Position numbers and translations under genes: made by a program | Assembly: GCF_026914185.1 (NCBI RefSeq) | Contig: NC_070572.1 | Location: 4,898,001 to 4,962,000, forward strand | Reading direction: 5' to 3' | DNA from: Puccinia triticina | Taxonomy: Eukaryota; Basidiomycota; Pucciniomycetes; Pucciniales; Pucciniaceae | Length of the DNA: 64,000 bases | Part shown: positions 20,439 through 31,424 of the stretch, one piece after another | Numbering within the stretch: position 1 is the first letter of the stretch | Layout of the letters: every line of letters begins with the position of its first letter | Notes under the pieces: model-generated | Databases searched by the model: none | Told to the model about the DNA's origin: nothing | The model's input: only the letters and a program-made list of their open reading frames with translations

Positions 20439-21212
20439 ATGGTAAACACCCGCCGAGATAAACCTCAACTGACAGGACCGCTTCCCCCACCGACACGAGC
20501 AAAACGGCCAAAACAGACAAAAGCTTACAAAGATCTATTGAAACTCCCACCCCTAACCCCATCTCCGATCGACGACAAACCAGACCCTTTAGAACAATTT
20601 CGGCCTCCATCCCCATTCGTATCTGAAGTTTCATACGTCTTTTCAAAGTTTTTAACTCGGCAATTTGAAGAAGGGTTTTCATCAGCGGCCCCCGTCACAT
20701 CGGACAGAAGAATAGTCACGAATCCTTTCGGATTACCGATCATAATTGACATCCCGACACCGGAATATCGACCGATAGTCAACGTACCTCGAGAAACTTC
20801 ACCAGCAGAGACTTTGTCGGAAAGATCGACTCCCACTCCTGAACCACCTTTGAGTCCTGAACAACCGGTTCAATTAATGTCGTCAGCCACCGCGATTGAA
20901 CCAACACCCAGAAACAAATTTTTACAACAACCAAGTGTGTACAAATCGGAAATCGAGCAATTGACGGCGGACGGATCCAACTTTAACAAGTGGAAAAGGG
21001 AATTGTCCCGGGTAGTCCTACTGACCCTGAATCATGCAAAGTTTTTCGACTCCCCGGAGAACTACAAGAAGATCTCGGCTCAGGAGGAGAATTGCCTCCT
21101 TTACCTCATTCAAATTACGGTCAGCGATGAACTGTCATCACTTGTTGATTGCCACACAAAGGGCACCGAAGCTTTTGATGCGGTCCAGGCAAACTTTCAG
21201 GGAACCATCTGA
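20439..21212 (+). CDS. A2 gag, first part (ends at TGA)
   Basis: 257 residues from ATG 20439, 77 bp after the LTR; the older copy A keeps the same ATG. It starts with a basic, proline-rich segment (MVNTRRDKPQLTG). It then has a conserved block FLQQPSVYKSEIEQLTADGS and SNFNKWKRELSRVVLLTLNHAK (residues 165-200) and DCHTKGTEAFDAVQANFQG (235-255). TGA 21210-21212 stops it; 24 codons later the same frame continues as the long ORF. The second TGA is 21237-21239. Either gag is split, or UGA is read through at low rate, or this copy is dead. Confidence 0.85.
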   Translation: MVNTRRDKPQLTGPLPPPTRAKRPKQTKAYKDLLKLPPLTPSPIDDKPDPLEQFRPPSPFVSEVSYVFSKFLTRQFEEGFSSAAPVTSDRRIVTNPFGLPIIIDIPTPEYRPIVNVPRETSPAETLSERSTPTPEPPLSPEQPVQLMSSATAIEPTPRNKFLQQPSVYKSEIEQLTADGSNFNKWKRELSRVVLLTLNHAKFFDSPENYKKISAQEENCLLYLIQITVSDELSSLVDCHTKGTEAFDAVQANFQGTI

Positions 21213-21284
21213 TTCAGGCAAATGGAACTCATGGATTGACTCCTCGAATTTCGGATTTCCGGACCGACAACCGAGCCATCTCAG

Positions 21285-24200
21285 GTGCAAGGCCTATTCA
21301 ACAAAATATTCGACGTGTTTGCCGATCTCAAGAATGCACAGGCGGGGCTGCCGCCCCTGGTTGAAAGTCTTTTCTTGCAAGCTATTGCTCCGACCCCTAC
21401 ATCAATTTCCCGATTGCAGCTTTTCCAAAACATATCCCTCCAACTGGGGGATAAGAAAGACGTCACGGCACGGGACATACAAACGATCATCACATCAGCT
21501 TATGGGGAAAGCAACAGATTCGATGCTAATCAACCACAGAATGTATCGGTGTTTTGTTCTCACCAACCCGGTTTCTCCAACAACCAAGCAAGTTGGAACG
21601 GCTACAAACAGCAACAACCGCATCAACAACCTACCGGCCGCCTTCCACCTCGAAATCCTCACGTCAACAACCAACCGACCCAGCGACAACAACAAGTTGG
21701 AAGGCCAGGAAATCCCACGGTCGACGACATTTCGGCTGCAATCAATAACATACGGAAAGGGAACCATGGCCCAACCGACCCGACAATCTTCAACGGGAAA
21801 CCATGTTCCTATTGCGGGGGACAAGGACATTGGAGATCGTCTTGCCCGACGCTCCGCAGCGATGCCAAGCTGCCGCCTCCTAATATCCCCACACCTGGTC
21901 GCCCCGCTTCCGGTTTTGCCCGCCAGGTTGCATCACCGAACAACCCACCCACCGGCATCGATCAGAATGCGGCAGTTCAATCGGCGGTGGGCGCGGATGC
22001 GAATGTTGCGACCGGCGCAGGCACGGTTTTGGATTCAGGGGCGACCCACCACGTGAGCGGATCTTTCCATTTGTTTTCTTCAATCAAACCTCTGAGGCAT
22101 GCAATAAAACTGAATCTTGCATTGTCCACGGGATCGATGCTGGCCACGCATAGTGGACACCTGAAGATGGACAATGGGGTTGGTACCCTCACGATACCGA
22201 AGGTCCTCTACAGTCCGGAAATGTCGGGCACTCTACTTAGTCTCGGCCAACTGATAGAATCCGGCTTCCGACCGACGTTTCTCCCCAACAACGACATCTC
22301 TTTAGTTTCTTCTTTTATTTCAATCACGGCTCACTACACCAACCGTTCGTGGATCATCACACCATCTTCTTTCCATGTCTTCTCACCATCTGCGATGAAG
22401 GTCTCGACCCGGCTGTTGTCCCGCATAACATCACCATCATACGACTGGCATTGTCGCCTCGGACACGTATCTGATCCAATTGTAAAAGAATTTCTTCGTA
22501 GATTTGTGCCGTCATTCGACCTAAAAACGTGGCAGCCTTTCATTTGTGAAACATGCAAACACACCAAGAGCGAACGTCGACGCCATTCACTTCCGGAAGT
22601 CATTCCGCGGGACAACCGTCTTGATCTTCTTGTAACGGATGTCATGGGACCATTCGACCCCGACATCAATGGCAATTGTTTTCTACTGACGGTACGAGAT
22701 CACGCCACAACATACTCGTTCGTTTATCCCATGAAGACAAGATCAGAGGTTCCTTCCATTATATCTGCGCTAGTGAAGAAGATCGTCAATCACTTCAACT
22801 CGGCCCCAAGGTTTATTCGATGCGACAATGCTAAAGAGTACACCGTTGAACCGCTGGCGAATTACCTTGATTCAGTTGGTTGTAAAATTATATTCACATC
22901 GCCTTACACACCCGAGCAAAACGGAGAAGCAGAACGCCTCAATCGAACACTGGGCGACATAGCACGAGCTACACTTGCACACTCGGCGCTACCGTCCACA
23001 CTCTGGTCCCACGCATATCGCTGTGCGTGTTTCTTAGTAAATCGGCTGTCCAATCAACGCTGCAAGACATCACCTCTTGAGATGTGGTGTGGCCGGGAGC
23101 CAATGGCACACACCTTTTATCCTTTTGGGTCTCGCGCGACAGTTCACATTCCCAAGGAACGCCGGAAAAAACTGGATCAACGCGGCTGGACTGGCTACCT
23201 TGTAGGCTACCAGGATGATGAGAGGGGATGGTTCTTCTGGAATCCATCGACACGCAAGGTGGTAAACTCAGAGTGTGCCAGTTTCCTTGATTTCCAGGGG
23301 AAACCTTTATTTCCAACTCCAGATTCATTGGCTAATAATCAGATTGTTTGTAGAGTTCTGACACTGGGAAAAGAAAAGACATCCGAGATATGCGAGGCCC
23401 AGGCCTCCTGCATTGACAACATCCAAGCCATATCAGACTCTGAAATACCAACAACACTAAAAGCTGCGCTAAGATCATCGTCTTCTTCCAAGTGGCGAAA
23501 TGCGTGCATGACAGAATGGAACCAACTAACCGACATCGACACATTTGAGGTACAAGACAAGGAGGACAAACACTCGATTGGAACACGTTTTGTCTTCGAT
23601 ATCAAACGCAATGCTGACGGTTCAGTAAACAAGCTCAAGGCGAGGTTTGTGGTCCGTGGTTTCAAACAACGACTAGGCAAGGACGTTCGGTCTACATTTG
23701 CGCCCACGGCTTCCCTTTCGACTCTCCGAATGCTTCTTAATCTTGCCATCAAGAACAAATGGGTGATTAATTCTTTCGACATTACCGGGGCATTCGTTCA
23801 CAGCCCGATAGAAGAGACTATCTATGTCGACCCTCCGGTTGAATTATTCCCAGAACTGGCGGGGAAAGTACTCAAGCTCAAGAAAGCATTATACGGGACG
23901 CGGCAAGCCAGCCGCTGCTGGTGGAAACATTTCAAGGGACTTTTACATGGCTGGGGTTTTGAATGCGACGAAGTTGAAGAATGCTTATATCGGTACAAAC
24001 GCAAGAAGTCGGTCATAATTGTATGGATACATGTGGACGACGGAATAGTTTTCGGATCAAATCAGGCAGACATCGACTTACTTAGGGAGAAGATGGAAGC
24101 AACCTTACGTGTCAAATGGGACGCCAAACCCGACAAACTAGTCGGCATTCGTCTGGATTATGAAGACGATGCGATATTCCTTAGCCAACATCTCCTGATC

Positions 24201-24959
24201 GACCAGTTGGTATCGAAATTCAAATCTAAAGTATGCAAGACTTTGGTACCGACGTACACTCCACTATCCGGCGATAATCTCACTACATCATGGGGTGATC
24301 CAATGTCGGCGACCCTTTACCAGTCACTGATTGGCTCAATAAACTATCTGGCTCTGGGTACGAGGCCGGACATCAGCTTTGCGGTCAACTATTTGGCAAG
24401 ATTCAGCTCTAACCCCAACGAAACACACTGGAAAGAGCTTTCACATCTGGTTCAGTACATCGACACAACAAAATCTAAGCGACTACGACTAAAACCCTCC
24501 GGAGATGAACTAGTGGCTTGGGTGGATGCGAACTGGGGGGGGGAATTCCAGCGTTCGACCTCAGGCTTTGTGATAACAATGTTCAATAGTCCTGTGGCGT
24601 GGGGATCGAGAAGACAGAAAGTTGTGGCGACTTCGACTTGCGCCGCGGAGTTCATTTCATTGGGATCATCGGTGGATTTCCTGCTTTTTCTAATTCCAAT
24701 CATCCATTCGCTAGACGAGAAGCCTTCAATAACAATCAAATGTGACAACCGAGCGGCAGTTTTAGTTTTGGACGATAATGCATTGAAGGGCAGAATGAAG
24801 AGCCTCGAGCGGAATTTTTTCTTCGTAAACGACGCAGTCCGAGAACACAACATCAACCTTCAATGGGTATCAACAAACACCAACATAGCCGATTTCCTCA
24901 CGAAACCAGTACGGGCGACTATCCACTCCAACTTAATGGCGAAGATCTTATCAAGCTGA
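21285..24959 (+). CDS. A2 gag C-terminus plus pol polyprotein
   Basis: 1224 residues in the same frame as the gag part. In order: gag block LPPLVESLFLQAIAPTP; CCHC knuckle CSYCGGQGHWRSSC (about 180-193); protease VLDSGATHHV (about 248); pre-integrase WHCRLGH...CETCKHTK (about 385-430); integrase LLVTDVMGPF, RCDNAKEY and NGEAERLNRT (445-555); RT FDITGAFVHSPI and VWIHVDDGIVFG, keeping the YVDD-type Asp pair (about 835-925); RNase H WVDANWGGEF, TCAAEF and CDNRAAVLV; end IADFLTKPVRA. Every catalytic motif is present. The M at 21285 is just the first Met after the TGA, not a proven start. Confidence 0.93.
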   Translation: MQGLFNKIFDVFADLKNAQAGLPPLVESLFLQAIAPTPTSISRLQLFQNISLQLGDKKDVTARDIQTIITSAYGESNRFDANQPQNVSVFCSHQPGFSNNQASWNGYKQQQPHQQPTGRLPPRNPHVNNQPTQRQQQVGRPGNPTVDDISAAINNIRKGNHGPTDPTIFNGKPCSYCGGQGHWRSSCPTLRSDAKLPPPNIPTPGRPASGFARQVASPNNPPTGIDQNAAVQSAVGADANVATGAGTVLDSGATHHVSGSFHLFSSIKPLRHAIKLNLALSTGSMLATHSGHLKMDNGVGTLTIPKVLYSPEMSGTLLSLGQLIESGFRPTFLPNNDISLVSSFISITAHYTNRSWIITPSSFHVFSPSAMKVSTRLLSRITSPSYDWHCRLGHVSDPIVKEFLRRFVPSFDLKTWQPFICETCKHTKSERRRHSLPEVIPRDNRLDLLVTDVMGPFDPDINGNCFLLTVRDHATTYSFVYPMKTRSEVPSIISALVKKIVNHFNSAPRFIRCDNAKEYTVEPLANYLDSVGCKIIFTSPYTPEQNGEAERLNRTLGDIARATLAHSALPSTLWSHAYRCACFLVNRLSNQRCKTSPLEMWCGREPMAHTFYPFGSRATVHIPKERRKKLDQRGWTGYLVGYQDDERGWFFWNPSTRKVVNSECASFLDFQGKPLFPTPDSLANNQIVCRVLTLGKEKTSEICEAQASCIDNIQAISDSEIPTTLKAALRSSSSSKWRNACMTEWNQLTDIDTFEVQDKEDKHSIGTRFVFDIKRNADGSVNKLKARFVVRGFKQRLGKDVRSTFAPTASLSTLRMLLNLAIKNKWVINSFDITGAFVHSPIEETIYVDPPVELFPELAGKVLKLKKALYGTRQASRCWWKHFKGLLHGWGFECDEVEECLYRYKRKKSVIIVWIHVDDGIVFGSNQADIDLLREKMEATLRVKWDAKPDKLVGIRLDYEDDAIFLSQHLLIDQLVSKFKSKVCKTLVPTYTPLSGDNLTTSWGDPMSATLYQSLIGSINYLALGTRPDISFAVNYLARFSSNPNETHWKELSHLVQYIDTTKSKRLRLKPSGDELVAWVDANWGGEFQRSTSGFVITMFNSPVAWGSRRQKVVATSTCAAEFISLGSSVDFLLFLIPIIHSLDEKPSITIKCDNRAAVLVLDDNALKGRMKSLERNFFFVNDAVREHNINLQWVSTNTNIADFLTKPVRATIHSNLMAKILSS

Positions 24960-25085
24960 ATTTCTGCATTTCTAAATTGTTTTTTCCATTTCTAATTTTC
25001 CTCTTCTGACTCAAATCTTGTTTCCACATCCCTCATGTCTCATTTTTGTTTCACATTTTTTTTAGCTCTCTTATTGTACTTAGAG

Positions 25086-25105
25086 GTGTGGAGTTTGAGG
25101 GGGGG
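25086..25105 (+). promoter_or_regulatory. Polypurine tract of A2
   Basis: GTGTGGAGTTTGAGGGGGG abuts the 3' LTR; the same box is found at 18151-18171 (A) and 43388-43407 (C0). Confidence 0.8.
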
Positions 25106-25206
25106 TGTTGAGAGGTGGGGTGTGCAAACTCCACATTTGGAGTATCAGGGAGTCAAGAGGCGGGCAGGGAGGAACAATGAGAACTCAGGCATTCATCACT
25201 GCAACA
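25106..25206 (+). repeat. 3' LTR of A2 (101 bp)
   Basis: Identical to 20261-20361, followed by the AATAC duplication. Confidence 0.95.
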
Positions 25207-25277
25207 AATACAAAGAGGATTGGTTGCATTAGACGCGCGAGCCCGGAAGGGATTAATGTTACCTCCAGATGCAGTGT

Positions 25278-26114
25278 TTATTGGCCAGCTACATTTTTTT
25301 GTGCGGTGAGTGGCATTATTGCAGCGGTGGTACCATTTATTGCCGTCCGTGTGGCTGAATTTGGGCTGAGAGAAGGAATCAGATTGTCCATGTTGATTAC
25401 CACTATCGTTGCGCCAGTTGCTCCCAGACCTCCAATTCTGTCAATCTGTTGGCCTTGCGACGTTGAAAAAAGGAAAGGATTTAAGGTTGGAAGCAACAGG
25501 TGAAACATGAGTCCAATGACAGACTTGTGTCACAAAGTAAAACCGGAACAAAAGAGCTTCTCTGTCATTTTCTCAATGCAACCAAAGTACGATGTGATGT
25601 GATCTGAAAAATCAAGATGATTAAATTTCAAGTGCGGGTATCTTTGTCAAGTGGAATGCGAGCAGTGCAACTGTGAAGTGTGAACATATTGGAGATGAGC
25701 TTGAAACCCGCCAAGCCTAAAGGTTATTTGGCCATGATGACCTTGATGTTGTCTGCAATCATGACAAGAAGCATGTCTTCATTATCAACCAGGATAAGAT
25801 CTGCATCATGCACAAGAAGTTGCCGGTTGATGGTAACTCCAGGCGCTTGGCACAACATTACCAACCAGGTTTGATTGTCCAATCCGTTAAACTCCAGTTT
25901 GGGTATTGGGTACCATCCCAAGACATTCATACAAAGTGATTGTGAGATTGCGGGTCAATGGTTTAGGAGCAGGCAAATTGACAGGAGGGGCATTTGTAAT
26001 ACCCATTGCTTGTTGACACAGTTGGGCATATCTTGTCGTTGGAATGCCTGTTGTCATCCAGATTGATTGTTGGCGCCAACAAGCACTCTGGCAAACCCAA
26101 TGGATAGTTCTCAC
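25278..26114 (-). pseudogene. Unrecognised coding-like remnant
   Basis: Minus-strand frames 25887-26114 (ending LYECLGMVPNTQTGV) and 25724-25930 (VTINRQLLVHDADLILVDNE) overlap, and 25278-25508 lies downstream. They may be pieces of one spliced or frameshifted gene, because composition and phase look protein-like around 25730-25930. I recognise no family. It belongs to the unidentified 2.3-kb insertion. Confidence 0.3.
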
Positions 26115-27856
26115 TGTCAGCTACCCGGAACCCCCTACTGAAATCCGATCAGACTTTCAATGATGAGGGAATCTAGGATGAGGCAAAAACTAAGTGCGAG
26201 GGAGAAAGCTGCACCGTAATTATCCCAGCCACTATGACAGTACATACATGGATTGACAGGAGGACAACGGGGCCAGGGTAATGTATGACCTGAGGCGCGA
26301 CGAGTGACTGGCTGTGGAGCTGAGCTGGTTTGCAAGGGCCTTGCAAATGTTGCGCAGGGACCATGCGCAATGACAATTAAGATGTGGGGTTTTTGCGCGG
26401 AGGGAAGTTGTTTTTTGGCTTGGTAGGCTGCAGGGTCCGGTGCAACGGCCGTCTTGTTGCGGAGGATGCGGAGGCGGTTGCCAGGGCGGCGCGGTGCAGT
26501 GATAGGGCCGCGGTGGTGGCGTTGGTGGTTGCAAAGATGAAGAGTACAACATTGAGGCAATGGGGAGACTGAGAGTCAAGGAGCAAAGTCTATAAATACT
26601 GGACCTGAGCTGGAGGAGTGATTTCCTCAGGCAACTCCTTGGGCTGGTTTCCAGCCGGGGTGTTGTCTCACCCCCGTCTGTTGTTGCACTTGCGCAGTTT
26701 GGCGGGGGAATATTTGTTGGCCCCCCTTTTGCTTAACCGCTGGGGGTCATCCTCTCATTGTTTTTTGACCCTGCTAGACAGGGATGGACAATGGGCCACG
26801 GTACATCAGCTTGCTGATGTTAGGTGGTAGGGTGTGGTTTCTTTTTGGTTGTCTTTTTTCATTGTTGTGTTTTTTTTGTTGTTTTTGGGAATTGTAGAGG
26901 GGAAACCCTAGATGTTATTTTTCCTGGCACTTGTAGATGGGAAACCCTTGATTTTTTTTGTGTATTCTGTAAACTTGTGGGGGAAACCCTTGAAGTTTTT
27001 TTTCATGATTCAGAGGCTTTAATATACTTGGATAGTATGACATCATTTACACTGTTTCTGCAGCCTCAGACTTTGTGTATACATTAATTCCCTCTGTATG
27101 ACAGCTCATGCAGTCTACTGCATCCTTATGCATGTTTAGAATGTTCTGTTGTATATTCCGACATCATGCATGCACCCCTGGCATGTTTAGAATGTTCTGT
27201 TGTATATTCTGACACCACTCATGCACCCCTGAGGGGTCATGACATCATTTGTATCTACTCCCACCAGCTGAAATCCCTCACCCTGATGTCTAGATTAGCT
27301 GAAACCCTAACCCACAAGCCCCTTTGGGGCTCCACTTTTGTCTATAAAAGGAGCTCTCTCCACCCCCAGTGGTCTGCTCCCCAGTTCCTCACCCAGAACT
27401 CACAAGTCACCCAACACTCATCCACACTCAAATCTTAAAATCCTTATAACAATAACTCAACCCTTATAACAATAACTCAACCCTTATAACAGAGTAATTA
27501 AAACACTTACACGTTGCCAGTCAAACAGATTTCATCTGGAACAGACCAGACCTATCACTTAATAAAACTTGCCAAGCTGAGCTTGGTGGGTCTTGTTGAA
27601 TGATAACAGAAGGGCAGAGCTTGCAACTCCATCATACCCTTCACCATTCAGAAAAAGGGTTTCATTACCACTTTTGAGTCTTACATCGGAAATTCATCAA
27701 CTTTATCAATCCTATTTTTGGGCGCTCTCCATGGTGCTCTTGTGAGCTTATCTTTCCCGATCATTCTCTGCAAATCAAAAGCCCTTGGCATTTTCCACTT
27801 TGTGATCCCGCCGCCCGCAGTATTCCCGGCTATCCTTTTCAGTACAACACAACCGC

Positions 27857-28892
27857 TGTAAAGCTCAAAAGTGTTCCTGAGAACCTTTTGCTGAGTGCGG
27901 AAAGGGATGAATGAGGTTACCTCTGCCTTTCCTGGGTCACTAGACACTAAAACAAGCCCCCCAATCTATGATTGGAAGGTTTATGTAGTGATAGTGGAGG
28001 TGTATCAAAAGATGACCTACTTTGAGCAGGTGGCTTAAGGGTTATGGTGATGTAGCTGATGTGTAAGTGTTGTAATGAGGTTGTAATTTGTATGTAAGGG
28101 TGTAAAACCACAATATAGAGTGAGCTAATACTGTAGAGTGAGCAAGTATTGTACTGTTATGGGGTAAGCTGAGTGCAAGTAGTTTGCTGAGAGAAATTAC
28201 AACTGGGGGGAGGAGAGCCTCCTTAAATAGAAAAGAGTGAGACATTTTAGCTCCAGGGGAACAAGAGAATGAGGGGTTTTAGCTGCCCTGAAAGCTACAA
28301 TGAGGTATTTTGGCTGGTGGTTGACAGGTCACATGAGGTCATGATGTCATATGAGAGAATTTAGCTAGTGAGAAATAGGAGGTGAGGTATTTTAGCTGGC
28401 CTTGCCTGTCAACTGATGTCATCTGCAAGCTGCATGAGGGGTTTTTGCCATCTTGACACCTGCATGATGTCATCTGTCAACTGTCAGACTGCATAAGCCT
28501 GCATCAAGTGTGCAAAACACTGCATGACACTGCATGACATGTGCATAGCACAATGAAATGAGTGCAGCTGATGAGGTAAAGTATATGTAAAGGTTTAGAC
28601 AAGCTGTCAGGGTGGTCCATGTAACCGATTACATGTCCTGGGTAAGTGTGGTTCATGTAACGGATTACATGACCTGAGTATGGTGTTTGTGTGTGTGAAA
28701 CTGAATGATGGTGTCTTGAAGGGGTTGTAACTTGTGATCCAGAGGGGTTTAATGTGTTTTTTCCATGGTGTCCTGTGTAGTTTTGGCCGTAGAATCCAGT
28801 GGTGCCGCCATATTGGTTGATTTGAGAGTGTACATATGAGAAAAAAGGAATTTTTGAAATGGGCTAGATGGGTAACCATAAAGCATACCACA
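27857..28892 (-). mobile_element. Solo LTR S3, distant relative of family L
   Basis: 1036 bp with CCGC on both sides (27853-27856 and 28893-28896). The minus-strand end ...GAGCTTTACA resembles the L ending GAGTCTTACA, and a minus-strand TATA (TATTTAAGGAGG) lies at about 28227. It is inserted in LTR K. Confidence 0.75.
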
Positions 28893-29078
28893 CCGCCAAC
28901 GCGCCTTCACAGCCGTTGTAAAATCTCTTTCCCCAATCTACTACTCAGATTCTCATCAGCCTATCTGACCAATCCCAGAGGTCACCTCTCAAACAACTCA
29001 ATCAATCCCCTCCAATAACTGCTGCCGACCTGCACCAGACGGAGTTCCACACCGGCTCTTTCCATCCAAAATTGCTGT

Positions 29079-30000
29079 TGTGGAAATACTCTGAGGGAAG
29101 AATAGAGCTTGAGAGGGATTTGGTGCTTGAAGGGCTGCCTCTCAGGGGAACAAGAAAAAGAATATAAGAGTATGGACTATCAAAGAAAGGTGTGGCTATG
29201 GAGATTTTTGAGGCATGTCTGTAGGGTTTTACTTTAATGGGTATACTAATCTAATAGTAGGAGTCAAGTATAATAGAAAGTCTGTCCAACCTGATATATT
29301 TGGTATAGACATATCAAGCTTGTCCACTATGATTTAATGGCATAAGCTAGGCTAGTGAATGGTGACCAGTGATCTGTATTGCTGGGACAGGATCTGATGG
29401 GGAACAAAAGGTAGGGCCAAAGAGGGCAGACTATATACAAAATATTATGGGGCTGAGTTGTGGTTGGAAGAAAAGATGAAACAGTGAAAATTATCAATCA
29501 AGGGGCTGAGGCTGAAAATGCTATGGGGATGGAAAGTCCTGGAATGAGGCTGAAATGTGGAGAGACAATGAAACATCAGAAGAAAGGGATTACATATCAT
29601 ATGAGTGGCTGAAAAGGGAAGGGCTGAAACCAAAGGGGACAAGGGTTAACCAAGATGGGATCTCCATGGCCATTACATGTGTGGCTATTTCCAAATTGGG
29701 TTTTTATTCTGGAATGGGAAGGCAGGAAAAGATGATGAATGTCAAGGGTCTTTCCTGATAGTCTGGCTATGTCTGATGGGTGACTTTCTCCCACTTGTGC
29801 CTAGCTGGGTGCTTGAGAAATACTGAGTTGGTGTAGGTGGGGAAAATAGAGGAAGGAGATAATGGGGGGCCTGTTGATGGGTATGAGTTGTCCTGGCCTT
29901 GATTCTTGAGGGAGGTGGGGCCATGAGTATTCCAGAGAGGTTTATATTGAGGGGAAAAGACTTTTGATTTTGGTGCCATATTCAGGATTGGCTTACCACA
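29079..30000 (-). mobile_element. Solo LTR M2 (family M, inverted relative to M1)
   Basis: 922 bp, on the minus strand from TGTGGTAAGCC to AGTATTTCCACA, matching M1. The flanks are CTGT (29075-29078) and CCAT (30001-30004): both are what a CCGT duplication becomes after CpG decay, one on each strand. Removing it joins C0 codons SFHPKLP and FVKSILAP. Confidence 0.72.
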
Positions 30001-31315
30001 CCATTTGTCAAGTCCATCTTGGCCCCAGAACTGCCATCTTCCCCGTTGTACAAGTGGCACTGCTGCTTAGGCCACATCTTGGATTCCATTATCAAAGGAT
30101 ACCTCAAATGATTTGTGCCAACTTTTGATCTAAAAAACTTATGTGAATCGTGCAAACAATGCAAAAGTGAACACTGTCAACAACATTTATCCAAGGTCAT
30201 TCCAAAGGAAAATTGCCTTGACCTCCTGGTCTCGGACGTGCTTGGCCCCCTTGATCCCAACATCAACGGTCACAGATTTTTGCTCATGGTACAAGACCAC
30301 GCAACGACTTATTCTTTTGTATTTTATATGGCCAGTCCATCGGAAGTTCTGCATATCGTAATCTCCTTAGTCAAATGTCTACATTCCCATTTCAAGACGG
30401 CTCCCAAGTTCCTGCGCTGCAACAACGCAAAAGAATACGCGGTGAAACCTCTAGAAACCTATCTCAAATCCATTGGCACATCTTTGATTTTCACATCTCC
30501 ATATACTCCGGAACAGAATGGTGAGGCTGAGCGCCTCCATTGTACACTCGGCAACATCACCCGCACCACCCTGACCCACTCTGGACCACCGGCAAAACTC
30601 TGGTCCTATGCATACAAGTGTGCATGTTTCTTGATCAACCGTCTCCCCATTTCACGTTGCAAATCAAGTCCCCTCGAACTCTGGTCCGTCAGAAAACCCC
30701 AAGCCAAGGCGCTATACTCCTTTGGGACAAGAGCATGCATCCACATCCCAAAAGAACATTGTTGAAAGATGGATCTCTGTGGCTGGACCAGCCATCTAGT
30801 TGGCTACCAAGATGACAAACAAGGATTGTTCTTTTGGAACCCTGCTACCCAGAAAGTAGTTAAATCTGATTGTGCTGAATTCCTTGATTTTAGAGAAAAG
30901 CCAGTAATAAAAGCCCCAGGCGCATGTCCTGATCAATCTTCCGTTCGTAGAATCCTGAAGCTCGGCCAAGAGAAGACAAACAAAATCTGTGACTCCCAAG
31001 ACTACCAGATTGATTCAATCCAGGCTATTTTGGACACAGACATGCCAAACAGCCTTCACAACTCTCTCCAATTTCCTGAAAAGGAGAGATGGAGTGAGGC
31101 TTGCATGTCTGATTGGAATCAACTGGAACAGATTGAGACCTTCAAAGTTGAAGATAAGGCCAACAACCATTCAATTGGAACCCAGTTTGTTTTCAACATC
31201 AAGAGGAAGGCTGATGGTACTGTTGAAAAACTCAAAGCCCGCTTTGTAGTGCAGGGATTCAAACAGAGAATTGGTCAAAACGTGAAATCTACATTCGCCC
31301 TGATGGCTTTCCTAA
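30001..31315 (+). pseudogene. C0 pre-integrase, integrase and RT start
   Basis: The pre-integrase block WHCCLGH is readable from about 30048. Frame 30115-30765 (216 residues) carries CESCKQCKSEH, the integrase texts LLVSDVLGPLDP, RCNNAKEYAVKP (the usual D of CDN is N) and NGEAERLHCTL. After a frameshift near 30766, the next frame gives RT text FVFNIKRKADGTVEKL and stops at the TAA target of H1. It resumes at 39848. Confidence 0.85.
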
Positions 31316-31424
31316 GAGCATCTCTAACAGAGCCGCGACTGGGCGTTTGGGGGCTAACTTTGGCCGCCCGGGTTCCTTTCTTGCGCGCTAACGGACCCGC
31401 AGAACGACCTGGGAACACTGCCCG

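Larger units (their letters stand above)
20261..25206 (+). mobile_element. Young full-length Ty1/copia element A2
   Basis: 4946 bp with identical 101-bp LTRs and a perfect 5-bp duplication AATAC (20256-20260 and 25207-25211). Primer site, gag, pol and polypurine tract are all present. Identical LTRs imply recent insertion. The only interruptions in 4.5 kb of coding frame are two TGA codons, 27 bp apart, at 21210 and 21237. Confidence 0.95.
19769..27031. mobile_element. Unidentified insertion in L3 that carries copia A2
   Basis: Without A2 it leaves about 2.3 kb (19769-20260 and 25212-27031). The ends (AGATCAAAGCGG and ATATACTTGG) are not TG/CA and I see no terminal inverted repeats. The right part has minus-strand coding-like stretches, a TATA-like TATAAATACTG near 26592, and three short repeats of a GGGGAAACCCTTGA type at 26896-26996. 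Class unknown; a captured or relocated genomic fragment is possible. Confidence 0.45.
19431..27685 (+). mobile_element. Solo LTR L3 (family L), split by a 7.3-kb insertion
   Basis: The left part 19431-19768 (TGTGGTAGACGG...) and the right part 27032-27685 (...GAGTCTTACA) align end to end with L1: CACTCCT..TATACAC(T)AG continues as TATGACATCATTTACAC. TCGG flanks both outer ends (19427-19430 and 27686-27689), which is CCGA on the other strand. Confidence 0.75.
6219..29051. mobile_element. Solo LTR K, about 750 bp once emptied
   Basis: The ends TGTGGTGTGC and GAGTTCCACA with perfect CCGG duplications (6215-6218 and 29052-29055) define it. Its own sequence survives as 6219-6639, 19424-19430, 27690-27856 and 28897-29051; the rest is copia A, L3 and S3. 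Excising it restores C0 codons. The K sequence carries no coding sequence I recognise; 6340-6540 is T-rich and low in complexity. Confidence 0.75.

Noticed and set aside
21210..21239. Reassignment of UGA to an amino acid in this organism
   Set aside because: Other genes and elements here end normally at TGA (copia B pol at 12906, A2 pol at 24959), and rusts use the standard code.
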